Positions 20,429 through 28,543 of a stretch of DNA of 57,451 bases are shown here, piece after piece. The notes beneath the pieces are model-generated. The model did no database searches, had not been told where the DNA came from, and worked only from the letters and a program-made list of their open reading frames with translations. A program made the position numbers and the translations under genes. Each line of letters opens with the position of its first letter. Positions within the stretch are counted from its first letter, which is position 1. The stretch is from a virus: positions 1 to 57,451 of IMG/VR virus record IMGVR_UViG_3300027637_000001. One strand, given 5' to 3'.

Positions 20429-21309
20429 CAGCCGGCCGCCACGGGCTGCTCGGTGCGGATCGGCCAGAACCAGCCGCCGCTCGGGTGCTGCTCGGGCTCC
20501 CACCCGGCGTGAGCGAAGTCCTTCCGGGTGTGGATCCCCGAGAAGTGCGCGATCAGCGCCGGCCGGTACGTGTTCGGGAACCTCGGCGCCGAGCCCCGGT
20601 GGTACAGCCGCGGGTGCCACAGCAGCGCGTCGCCCGGGTTCGGGATCCAGTCGACCACCTCGGCGTTCCGGGCCTGGATCTCCGCCTCGACGAGCGGGGT
20701 CAGCACCGCCTCGGTCTGCGCCGGCCACGCCGGGTCCGCCATGTCGACGATCCCCGACGCCGCCACCCGGCTGTTGGTCAGCCGGTGCCAGCGGTGCGAC
20801 CCGGGGATGAACTGGAACGGGCCGGCGTCGGGCTCGATGTCCCCGAGCGCGATCCACACCGCGGCGTAGGCGTCCCCGACGTGGTCGGGGTTCAGGTAGC
20901 CGTCCTGGTGCCAGTTCCGCTGCGTCGAGGTCCACCCGGTCAGCGTCAGGTGCAGGCCCATCGGTTCCCCGACGGTGGCCTCCAGGGCCTCGGCCAGGGG
21001 CCCGGACATGAGGAGGTCGAGCAGCGCCGGGTTGTAGACGTACGGGCACGTGTCGGGCCAGCCGCCCGGGCGTTCGGCGTCCACGACGAACAGCCGGTCG
21101 GCGTCGCCCTTGAGCGACCAGGCGCCGTCGCCGCCCTCGGCGAACGCCGGCTTGAGGCCGCGCCAGCCGTTGGCCACCATCCATTCGTCCTGGTAGGCGG
21201 CGATCAGCTCGCCGGGAACGATGCGGTCGAGGGGCACGACGCCGTCGTCGGACCAGTCGGCCGGGCTCGGGTCGGGGGTGGGTTCGGAGAGGTCGTCCAG
21301 GGTGATCAT
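20428..21309 (-). CDS. Fe(II)/2-oxoglutarate dioxygenase, phytanoyl-CoA hydroxylase (PhyH) type
   Basis: 293 residues. NWHQDGYL supplies the HxD pair (about H134, D136), and WHPRLYHRGSAPRFPNTYRP the distal His (about H237) and the Arg for 2-oxoglutarate (about R249), on a double-stranded beta-helix (TGWTSTQRN, AAVWIALGDIEPDAGPFQFIPGSHRWHR). All metal ligands are present, so it should be active. PhyH-type enzymes hydroxylate small molecules, amino-acid side chains or, more remotely, bases. It is the first gene of the island and starts close to the divergent moron promoter. Confidence 0.85.
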   Translation of the reverse strand: MITLDDLSEPTPDPSPADWSDDGVVPLDRIVPGELIAAYQDEWMVANGWRGLKPAFAEGGDGAWSLKGDADRLFVVDAERPGGWPDTCPYVYNPALLDLLMSGPLAEALEATVGEPMGLHLTLTGWTSTQRNWHQDGYLNPDHVGDAYAAVWIALGDIEPDAGPFQFIPGSHRWHRLTNSRVAASGIVDMADPAWPAQTEAVLTPLVEAEIQARNAEVVDWIPNPGDALLWHPRLYHRGSAPRFPNTYRPALIAHFSGIHTRKDFAHAGWEPEQHPSGGWFWPIRTEQPVAAG

Positions 21310-21343
21310 GAGCCCACGCTACTTCCGGGCCCCGTGACCGCGC

Positions 21344-21372
21344 TTGCGCCCACGCCGTTACCGCGGTACGGT
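21344..21372 (+). promoter_or_regulatory. Leaderless promoter of the plus-strand moron
   Basis: -35 TTGCGC (21344-21349), 17-base spacer ending GTTACCGCGG, -10 TACGGT (21367-21372), six bases to ATG (21379). A variant operator GTGACCGCG lies just upstream. Same design as the minus-strand regulon promoters. Confidence 0.8.
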
Positions 21373-21378
21373 GTGCTC

Positions 21379-21540
21379 ATGAACCTCACCGACACCACCA
21401 CCAGCCGCACCGCCCGCCGACTCCGCGACGCCGCCCGGGGCGGCTACTTCGACGCCGCCGACGCCGACCGCGACGGCGACCCCGTCCTGGCCTCGGCGCT
21501 CCGCCGGACCGCCCGCCGCAACGCCCGCCGGGCCCGCTGA
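21379..21540 (+). CDS. Small basic moron protein, LTDT-class leaderless
   Basis: 53 residues, MNLTDTTTSRTARRLRDAARG, very Arg-rich (tail RRTARRNARRAR). It begins six bases after the -10. It is plus-strand inside a long minus-strand region and is followed two bases later by another small gene. A small basic helix protein could bind nucleic acid; function unknown. Confidence 0.7.
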   Translation: MNLTDTTTSRTARRLRDAARGGYFDAADADRDGDPVLASALRRTARRNARRAR

Positions 21541-21542
21541 CC

Positions 21543-21749
21543 ATGCACCTCCACGAGGTCGAGCAGCGCGAGACGGCGTTCACCCCCCGCATGTGGGATG
21601 CCACCCCCGACGTGTGCTGCGCCTACTTGCAGACCGGCGCTTGCGCCCACACCGAGGGTTACGACCCGGCCGACGACGACCTGGAGCCGGTCTCCACCGG
21701 CGCCGACGAGGTCCGCTACGCCGTCGAAGGCGACGACGAGCCGTTCTGA
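21543..21749 (+). CDS. Second moron gene, small acidic protein
   Basis: 68 residues, MHLHEVEQRETAFTPRMWD, with CC and C (CCAYLQTGACAH) and an acidic tail. It follows the Arg-rich gene by two bases on the plus strand, so both are one transcript. The acidic/basic pairing suggests interacting products (inference). Confidence 0.65.
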   Translation: MHLHEVEQRETAFTPRMWDATPDVCCAYLQTGACAHTEGYDPADDDLEPVSTGADEVRYAVEGDDEPF

Positions 21750-21760
21750 CCGCCGCCGCT

Positions 21761-21802
21761 CACCGCCCCCGAGGACCCGACGGACCGGGCCCGGGGGCGG
21801 TG
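21761..21802. terminator. Hairpin between convergent moron and tail genes
   Basis: CACCGCCCCCG (21761-21771) pairs perfectly with CGGGGGCGGTG (21792-21802). It lies between the plus-strand moron stop and the minus-strand tail gene stop, so it can serve both directions. Confidence 0.75.
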
Positions 21803-21808
21803 GCGCGT

Positions 21809-23488
21809 CTACAGCTCGTTGACGGTGAGCGGCCCGACCTGTAGGTAGTGCGGGTCGGCCGGGTCGAAGATCCCGACGTGCGCCAGCAGGATCCCGTCGG
21901 GCGCGTACCCCTGGAACCCGTCGCCCCCCGCGTCGGTCCACGACATCACGAACTCGGCGTCGTCCCACGCCGGAGGGTCCATGTGCGGCGGGTAGAACCG
22001 GCCGACCATCCCCGTCCCGGCCTTCATGGTGTCGGCCTGGAACGGGTAGCACGCCCCGAAGTCCGCCCACGACCCCGACCCGCCGTTCAGGATGTCGGCG
22101 CCGGCCTGGGGGTAGGTCAGGTGGTTCTCGTCGAGGCGGGTGGCTCCGATGATGATGTGGTCGCCGAGCGGGCCGGTGATCTTCACGTCGAGGGTGCGGG
22201 ACCGCAGCGACCGGTCCAGGTCGGCCTCATGCACGACCAGCGTCACCTGGCCGCCGATCCGTTCGGACGCGAGCACCTCGCCGCCGGCCGACAGGCGCAG
22301 CCCGGGGATCGTCTGGGACGTGTTCCCGAGCAGCACAAGGTCGTCGTCGTCGTAGTGCCCCGACCAGACGCCCATGTTCACGATCCAGGGGGACACCCCG
22401 AAGATGTCGCCCCACGTCATCGTGATCAGGTAGGTGCCGTCGTCCTCGTCGAGGTGGACGGCGTGGGCGTGGCCCTGCTGGCCGACCATCAGGCCGCCGT
22501 TCTCCTGGAACCAGATCGACGAGAGGTGCGAGTCGACGGCGGTCAGCTCGCGGAGCACGGCCACGTGGCGCTCGTTGCCGTTCGAGCCGGTGACCTTGCG
22601 GAACTGGCCCCGGCGGCCGCCGACCGCGAGCACGGTGGTCAGCTCGTTGACGTTGCGGGCGCCCGGGTCGGTGTCGACGGTGACGTTCACGAGGTCGAAG
22701 CGGTCCCAGTCCGCCTCCTCCCACGCGACGTAGGCGGACGCGCGGTTGCGGGCGGTGGCGAGCACGAACGCCGCGACGCGGGGCCCCGGGTCCACGTCGG
22801 TGGTCTCGGTGGCGGTGGCGCCGGTCAGCTCGGCGAACGCCTCGACGTCGGCCGGGTCGACCTCGGCGTCCGCGTCGAAGAACCAGAGCCCGACCTTGTG
22901 CCCGAACGGCCGGATGGCGTCGAGGTTGCGCATCGGGTCGATGTCGGGGAGCGCCGCCGTCCACGCCGCGCCCGAGCCCCAATCGGCGTTGATGGTGGCC
23001 TGGAGCGACGGGTTGTCGTCGTAGAACTTGTCGGCGTCCACGATGGGCCGGAGCAGCGCGACGGCCAGCACCTTCCCCGGGTTACGCCACGCCCAGTTCA
23101 GGGCGTTAAGGGAGCCCATGCCCTCGCCGATGACGGCGACCCGGTCGGTGCGGGTCCCGATCCACACCTGGGCGGCCGCCCAGTCGACGAGGTCGTCGAC
23201 CCAGCCGCCCGGGTCGACGACGTCGGGGGTCGCCCACTGGGACGTGCCCCCGAGGCGGGCGGCCAGCACCGGGTAGCTGGTCGAGGTCACCGCGGTGAAC
23301 AGGCTGGAGAACGAGCCGGTCAGGGTGCCCTCGGCGGTGCCCTGGTAGGCGTGGAAGTAGAGCACCGGGATGTCGCCGCCGGGGGCGTGCGCCCGGCCGA
23401 CGTGCAGTACGACGGTCTCGTCGGTGGCGGAGCTGTCGGCGCTGTAGCGGGTCCAGCGCGACGACCCGAGCGGCGGGACGACGCTCAC
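21809..23488 (-). CDS. Minor tail protein with alpha/beta-hydrolase fold lacking the nucleophile
   Basis: 559 residues from a GTG at 23488 (GTGA overlap). Residues 30-230 look like an alpha/beta hydrolase (GGDIPVLYFHAYQGT, RVAVIGEGMGSLNALNWAWR, KVGLWFFDADAEVDPAD), but the nucleophile elbow reads G-E-G-M-G, with no Ser. The C-terminal half is beta-rich with repeated lectin- or sandwich-like strands. As the last tail gene it is probably a tip or fibre protein with a binding rather than a cutting role. Confidence 0.68.
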   Translation of the reverse strand: MSVVPPLGSSRWTRYSADSSATDETVVLHVGRAHAPGGDIPVLYFHAYQGTAEGTLTGSFSSLFTAVTSTSYPVLAARLGGTSQWATPDVVDPGGWVDDLVDWAAAQVWIGTRTDRVAVIGEGMGSLNALNWAWRNPGKVLAVALLRPIVDADKFYDDNPSLQATINADWGSGAAWTAALPDIDPMRNLDAIRPFGHKVGLWFFDADAEVDPADVEAFAELTGATATETTDVDPGPRVAAFVLATARNRASAYVAWEEADWDRFDLVNVTVDTDPGARNVNELTTVLAVGGRRGQFRKVTGSNGNERHVAVLRELTAVDSHLSSIWFQENGGLMVGQQGHAHAVHLDEDDGTYLITMTWGDIFGVSPWIVNMGVWSGHYDDDDLVLLGNTSQTIPGLRLSAGGEVLASERIGGQVTLVVHEADLDRSLRSRTLDVKITGPLGDHIIIGATRLDENHLTYPQAGADILNGGSGSWADFGACYPFQADTMKAGTGMVGRFYPPHMDPPAWDDAEFVMSWTDAGGDGFQGYAPDGILLAHVGIFDPADPHYLQVGPLTVNEL

Positions 23489-24300
23489 GCCGCGACCGCT
23501 CGCAACGACGCCAGGTTGAGCACGGACGCTGACATGCGGACCGTGAGGTTCCCGCCCGAGCCCATGCCCGCGATGACGTAGTCGCCGGCCGAGTGCGCAG
23601 CGAGCCGGGCGAACGGCTCGACGGTGCGGGTCGTGGTCGTGTCCATGTCGGGGACGGGGACCCCGTCGAGCGCCGCGAAGAGCCCGGTGTTGCTGGCCGG
23701 GTAGATCCCGAACGAGGCCTCCGCCGGGGCGTTGGAGGCGGCCTGGAGGCCGGGCACGTGGCCGATCAGGTAGACGGGGCGGGCGAGGTCTGGGACGGTG
23801 ACGAGCAGGCCGGGCACGGCGGCGTTGAAGAGGCCGCCGCCGGTGCCGGTGATCGTGACCGCGGTCGAGGAGAACGCGAACGCGATCTCTAGGCCGCCGC
23901 CGTGCAGGTCGAGACGGGAGGCGTGCGCGGCCAGAGCGGTGGGGGTGACGGTGCCCAACGGGTCGTCCTCCAGGTCGAAGGGGTCATAGGGGCCGCCGGT
24001 GACCGGCACGGTGAGGAACGAGGGCTCGTAGGAGACGCAGCCCGGCACGAACCGTTCCACCATCCACGTGGTGCCCTCGGGGGCGATGTCGCTGTTCGGC
24101 CAGAGGTCCATCGACCAGACCCCGGCGCTGTTGATGCCGTTGCCGGTCATCAGGACCGTGGTGCCGACGAACTTCTTCCCGGTCGAGAGGGCCCGGCCCA
24201 CGACGGGGCGGCCCTGGCCTCCCACGAGCGTGACCCACACCTGGGCCGGCCAGGGGGTCGTGGTGTCCGGCTTGTCGAGGTCTTCCTGAACCACGGTCAC
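23485..24300 (-). CDS. Minor tail protein
   Basis: 271 residues from the GTG at 24300 with GGAGGGG upstream. A beta-rich N-terminal domain (AQVWVTLVGGQGRPVVGRALSTG) precedes a second beta domain (GLEIAFAFSSTAVTITGTGGG, ending AGDYVIAGMGSGGNLTVRMSASV). Position among tail genes is the main evidence. Confidence 0.62.
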   Translation of the reverse strand: MTVVQEDLDKPDTTTPWPAQVWVTLVGGQGRPVVGRALSTGKKFVGTTVLMTGNGINSAGVWSMDLWPNSDIAPEGTTWMVERFVPGCVSYEPSFLTVPVTGGPYDPFDLEDDPLGTVTPTALAAHASRLDLHGGGLEIAFAFSSTAVTITGTGGGLFNAAVPGLLVTVPDLARPVYLIGHVPGLQAASNAPAEASFGIYPASNTGLFAALDGVPVPDMDTTTTRTVEPFARLAAHSAGDYVIAGMGSGGNLTVRMSASVLNLASLRAVAA

Positions 24301-24312
24301 CGGGGACCCCTC

Positions 24313-24948
24313 CTAGTTGATCTGCTGGATGCGGGCAAGGTAGCTGACCCCGTCCAGGATGACGTCGGCGCCACCAGCGGACGACACGACGCCGGTGCTG
24401 TACTCGATCGCGCACACCGTGTTCGCGCCGAACGCTCCGATGCACGGGAGCAGCAGGTCGTTGTCGGGCCACGCCCACTCCGGCAGAGCGAAGATCGGGG
24501 TGGCCGAGCCCGACGTCCGGGTGGCTCGGCCCCGCAGCTCGATACGCCCCGACCGGCGGGTGAACATGACCTGAGCGTTGCCGTTCTGGCCCGGGGGGAG
24601 CGTGCCGGCCGAGTGCCCCCAGCCGGTCAGGAACGGGGGCTCGCCCTCGGTGCCGACGATGTGCCATTCGTCCCAGTCGCCCGAGAGGCGCCCGACGACA
24701 AAGCACCGGGCGGCGTCGCCGGTGTAGAGCAACTGCACCCGGTCGCCCGGCATGAGCGTCACCGGGGCGGCGATCGTGGCGCCGTGGGCCTCGTTGGGGC
24801 CGTCGGCGACCACCGTCGCGATGGTGTTCGTCGGGTCGACGCCGGTCACGACGCCGGCCACGTAGCCGGGGATCAGCCGCAGCGCAGCGGCCCGGCCGGC
24901 CTGGGCGGCGGCGGCGACCATCTCGCGCTCCAGGGCAGACAGGGCCAC
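24313..24948 (-). CDS. Minor tail protein with N-terminal OB-like domain
   Basis: 211 residues from a GTG that overlaps the upstream stop as TAGTG. VTGVDPTNTIATVVADGPNEAHGATI and LMPGDRVQLLYTGDAARCFVVGRL resemble the OB-fold found in tail hub or spike proteins. The rest is beta-rich. Adjacent to the large tail proteins. Confidence 0.65.
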   Translation of the reverse strand: MALSALEREMVAAAAQAGRAAALRLIPGYVAGVVTGVDPTNTIATVVADGPNEAHGATIAAPVTLMPGDRVQLLYTGDAARCFVVGRLSGDWDEWHIVGTEGEPPFLTGWGHSAGTLPPGQNGNAQVMFTRRSGRIELRGRATRTSGSATPIFALPEWAWPDNDLLLPCIGAFGANTVCAIEYSTGVVSSAGGADVILDGVSYLARIQQIN

Positions 24949-26057
24949 TACGCGTCCTCCTCGACGATGTCGGCGAAGTCCTCGCTCCAGACCCGCCGCA
25001 GCTCGTGGGACATGACCCCACCGGCCACCAGCGGGAGGGTCCACTGCTGCTCGCGGTACTTCTCGCCCTTCCACCCGATGACGTCGAACGTGTCGTGGCG
25101 CGGGTCGATCGCGGTGCTGAAGTTGACCCACCGGTACGTGGCGTAGTCGGCCTGCCCGAACGCTTTCGCCATGCGGGCGGCCTGCCCGTTCGAGGTGACG
25201 CCCTGCACGTCGTACTTGCGGACGAGGGCCCGGCCCCGGTTGGCCTCAGAGTGCGGCGCCGACGCCGGCACCTTCCACTCACCCCAGATCGGGCCGGACG
25301 ACATGCCCGAGTTGAGAACCAGGTAGACGTTCGGGGCGGCCAGCAGGTCGTCGGACTCCTGCACCGACCCGGCCACCACGTTCTGGCCGGCCACGTAGGT
25401 CAGGGTGGGCTCGACCGACGACATCGACGGCACCGCCCGCAGCACCGCCACGCCCATGTTGTCGAAGTACAGCGAGTAGAACCCGGCCAGCGCGGCGAGG
25501 TCGTTGATGATCTCCAGGCGGGTGGCCTCCGCCTTCCACACCATCCACTCCGACACCGTGGCGTCGGTCGCTTCGATGTCGTGCTCAACGATCCCGCCGG
25601 CCTCGACCTGCTGAACGAGCAGGTCGTACACCGAGTCACCGGGCGCAGCGAACGTGACCCCGCGGGACTCCTCGTCGAGGAGCGCGAGCTGGTCGAGCAG
25701 CGCCCCATCGGTGGTCTGGCCGACCCCGACCGAGGCGAGGTCGACGGACCCGTAGAGCTGCTCGGAGCGGGTGGCGTCGGCGAACACGAACACGCCCAGC
25801 GGGTACTCGGTGCCGTCCTGCATGACCATCCACGGGCGCAGCCGCTCGGTCAGCGTGTTGATCTCGGCCGTGACCTTGGGGGGAAGCGTGAGCCCGTTGA
25901 GTGCCCGCTTGACCTTCCGGTTGATGTTGTTGGTCACCGACGCCCCGCCCATCTGGACGGTCAGGTCACCTATCCACGAGTTGAACCGGTCGAGGAGATC
26001 GAACCGGAAGCCCTCCGCCCGCTGGCCCCAGCCGTCGAGGGTGAGGAGGTCGCTCAC
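24948..26057 (-). CDS. Minor tail protein, baseplate hub-like
   Basis: 369 residues from a GTG at 26057 (GTGA overlap). Motifs such as SVTNNINRKVKRALNGLTLPP, WMVMQDGTEYPLGVFVFAD, and a long DYATYRWVNFSTAIDPRHDTFDV match a common siphophage tail protein that follows the distal tail protein. Probably part of the hub at the tail tip. Confidence 0.72.
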   Translation of the reverse strand: MSDLLTLDGWGQRAEGFRFDLLDRFNSWIGDLTVQMGGASVTNNINRKVKRALNGLTLPPKVTAEINTLTERLRPWMVMQDGTEYPLGVFVFADATRSEQLYGSVDLASVGVGQTTDGALLDQLALLDEESRGVTFAAPGDSVYDLLVQQVEAGGIVEHDIEATDATVSEWMVWKAEATRLEIINDLAALAGFYSLYFDNMGVAVLRAVPSMSSVEPTLTYVAGQNVVAGSVQESDDLLAAPNVYLVLNSGMSSGPIWGEWKVPASAPHSEANRGRALVRKYDVQGVTSNGQAARMAKAFGQADYATYRWVNFSTAIDPRHDTFDVIGWKGEKYREQQWTLPLVAGGVMSHELRRVWSEDFADIVEEDA

Positions 26058-28543
26058 GGCGACGCCGGGGCCGTCACCTGCGCGACGGACGTGTCGTGGA
26101 CCGCGGGCGTGTCGGCGGCCTCGACGATCCCGATGTCGGCCGTCCACAGCTCGGAGCCCTGGGCGTCGCCGCGCCGGTTGGTGCCCTCAGGCACCACCAG
26201 CGACGCGTACCAGCGGTTCCCCTCGCCGTCGCGGACGCACACGTAGGGGATCGGCGCCCACGCCAGGTCCCGGAGGGGCTGGAACAGGTCCATGGACGGG
26301 AGCACCGGCGTGAGCTTGCACCCGGCCGCCAGCAGCAGCCGGCGCGTGAACCCGTCGCCCCGGCGCTCCAACGGACGGAACGCCACCTCGCGGTTGCGGC
26401 CATGCATCCGGCGCAGCTCGACGTCGTCGAACTCCCGGAACGTGAAGTCCCGGACCACCTCGCGATCCCACACCTCGGGGTAGACGCAGCCCATGCCGGT
26501 GGCGGCGTTCGAGCTGAACGCCAGGGCCACCTGGCCGCCCGGCACCGTGATCGACGCCGGGTCGGACCAGTCGCCCACCACGCCGTCGGAGCGCAGGGCC
26601 CGCACCCGGTACTGCGTGCGGACCCCGATGAGGGGCTCCAGGTCGTTCCAGGCGTCGGTGGTGCGGCCGTCCACCGAGGCGACGCGCTGCCAGTCGGGGT
26701 CCAGGTCGTCGAGCCGGTCGACCTGGTAGCCGACCGTGTCGGGGTCGGACTCGGGCACCGGTGACCACGACACCTGGGCGTAGGGCATCGTGTCCTCGGA
26801 ACAGCCCGGGCAGATGGCCTCCCCCGAGCAGATCGTGACGTGATGGGCGGTCAGGGCCCCGTCGCGGGCTCCCACACCGGTGACGGCCGGCGGGACCTCG
26901 ACCAGGGTCGTGAGCAGGTCCGAGGACCGCACCCCGGAGTCCCACAGCGGGAGCGTGACGCCGTCGGCCAGGTAGTTGCCCTCGGCGTGGTCGGTGCCCC
27001 CGGCCCACGTCTGGTCGTTCGTGGTGGCGTCGCTGATCAGCGCGGCGACGTACCACGGGACGGTGTCGGTGGAGTCCGGGGACGAGAACTGGACGCGGTG
27101 CAGCGCCGTGGTCAGGTCGACGCCGTCGTCGAAGCGCATTACCACCGTCTTGTAGGTGACGCCCTGGTCATCGGTGTTCGACACCGGCGCCGACACCGGT
27201 AGCCGGGCGACGTCGTCGGCCGAGACCTCGACCGCGCCGAGCACCCGGGTGCCAGTGGCGTCCACGAACACCTCGGCCCGCAGCGGCGCCGACGGCCGTC
27301 CGTCCTGGGCCCGCCACCCAGCGACCACGAACACCTGGCCGTACACCGTGGTCCCGGCCGGGATGGTCATGAGCTGGGACACGACCTCGTCGCCGTACAC
27401 CGGCGCGCCACGCGACAGCGCGTAGGGCATCGTGTCCGCGATCACCGTCGACCCGTCCCGGATCCGGGCGCAGGGGATCCCGTCGAGCTGGGCGCCGGCC
27501 GCGCCCATCAGCCCGGACACGCCGTTCGCCGAGGTCTGCACCGTCGGGTTGAACGGCTGCGCCCGGCGGACCCAGGTGCCGTCGGCGGCCTGGCCCCGGA
27601 GGTGACGCCACGGGAGCACCGACCCGGCGACGTTGTCGACGTTGTAGTCGGTGATCCGGCGGGCCATCAGGACGAGGTTCTCGCCGGCCGTCGAGGTCGG
27701 CGAGCCCGTCCCGGCCGGGGTGTCCATGCTCACCGACATCCACGAGAACGCCGTACCGGGCGAGCCGACACCGACCCCGCGGCGGCGCTCGGGGATGCTG
27801 AACACCCGCAGGTAGACCCGGTCGACCCGCCAGTAGCCGGCGCCGGCCCGGCACGTGATCCGCATCTTCCGGGACCCACCGGACGCGAAGTCCCGGATCA
27901 TGGTGGGCGTCCACGGCCGCCAGAACGCCTCGTTCGCCTGGACGATCGCCTCGCCGAAGCGGGTGACGCCGGTCGAGAACCCGTTCGACCAGATCAGCGC
28001 TTCCTTGTTCCAGACGGTGAGGCCGCCCGGGTCGTAGCGGCGCACGTTGTAGGGCAGGTTCCCGCGGACGATGACCTCGACAGCGAGCACGTGCCGGTCG
28101 AGCCCGAACGCCCCCGTGCCGAACTGGAGATCCACATAGGCGTTGATCGCCGACGCCGCGATGAACTGGCCGTCGTCGAACGCGTTCAGCCGCGCGATCG
28201 TGACCGGCTGCGTCAGATTCTCGTTGTACATCGCCGAGGACCCGGTGACTGCGGTCACGGAGAAGTCGTTGTAGGTGAGCGCTCCCCAGGGCTCGTCGCC
28301 GGACTCGACCAGCTCGACGAGCATCGGCCGCCGGACGCTGTTGTAGATCGCGGGCAGCGTCGAGGCCTGGGCGCCCTGGCCGGCGTAGAGATCGACGATG
28401 TCGATGTCGCCGGTCGCGCGGGCCTCGAAGTGCAGGGTCTCGACGTCGGCGGAGGCGTCCACCACCCCCTGGGCGTAGCCGACGTCGATGTGCTCGACGC
28501 CCAGCTTCCCGGGGGCGTTCAGGTTCCAGTCGGGGGCGGTCAC
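26054..28543 (-). CDS. Large minor tail protein with fibronectin-III-like domain
   Basis: 829 residues from a GTG overlapping the tape-measure stop. The first 280 residues look like a distal tail/carbohydrate-binding region. Around residues 570-680, CSGEAICPGCSED and then SWSPVPESDPDTVGYQVDRL and RTQYRVRALRSDGVVGDWSDP give a fibronectin type III domain. Next to the tape measure, it is the likely distal tail protein. Confidence 0.75.
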   Translation of the reverse strand: MTAPDWNLNAPGKLGVEHIDVGYAQGVVDASADVETLHFEARATGDIDIVDLYAGQGAQASTLPAIYNSVRRPMLVELVESGDEPWGALTYNDFSVTAVTGSSAMYNENLTQPVTIARLNAFDDGQFIAASAINAYVDLQFGTGAFGLDRHVLAVEVIVRGNLPYNVRRYDPGGLTVWNKEALIWSNGFSTGVTRFGEAIVQANEAFWRPWTPTMIRDFASGGSRKMRITCRAGAGYWRVDRVYLRVFSIPERRRGVGVGSPGTAFSWMSVSMDTPAGTGSPTSTAGENLVLMARRITDYNVDNVAGSVLPWRHLRGQAADGTWVRRAQPFNPTVQTSANGVSGLMGAAGAQLDGIPCARIRDGSTVIADTMPYALSRGAPVYGDEVVSQLMTIPAGTTVYGQVFVVAGWRAQDGRPSAPLRAEVFVDATGTRVLGAVEVSADDVARLPVSAPVSNTDDQGVTYKTVVMRFDDGVDLTTALHRVQFSSPDSTDTVPWYVAALISDATTNDQTWAGGTDHAEGNYLADGVTLPLWDSGVRSSDLLTTLVEVPPAVTGVGARDGALTAHHVTICSGEAICPGCSEDTMPYAQVSWSPVPESDPDTVGYQVDRLDDLDPDWQRVASVDGRTTDAWNDLEPLIGVRTQYRVRALRSDGVVGDWSDPASITVPGGQVALAFSSNAATGMGCVYPEVWDREVVRDFTFREFDDVELRRMHGRNREVAFRPLERRGDGFTRRLLLAAGCKLTPVLPSMDLFQPLRDLAWAPIPYVCVRDGEGNRWYASLVVPEGTNRRGDAQGSELWTADIGIVEAADTPAVHDTSVAQVTAPASP

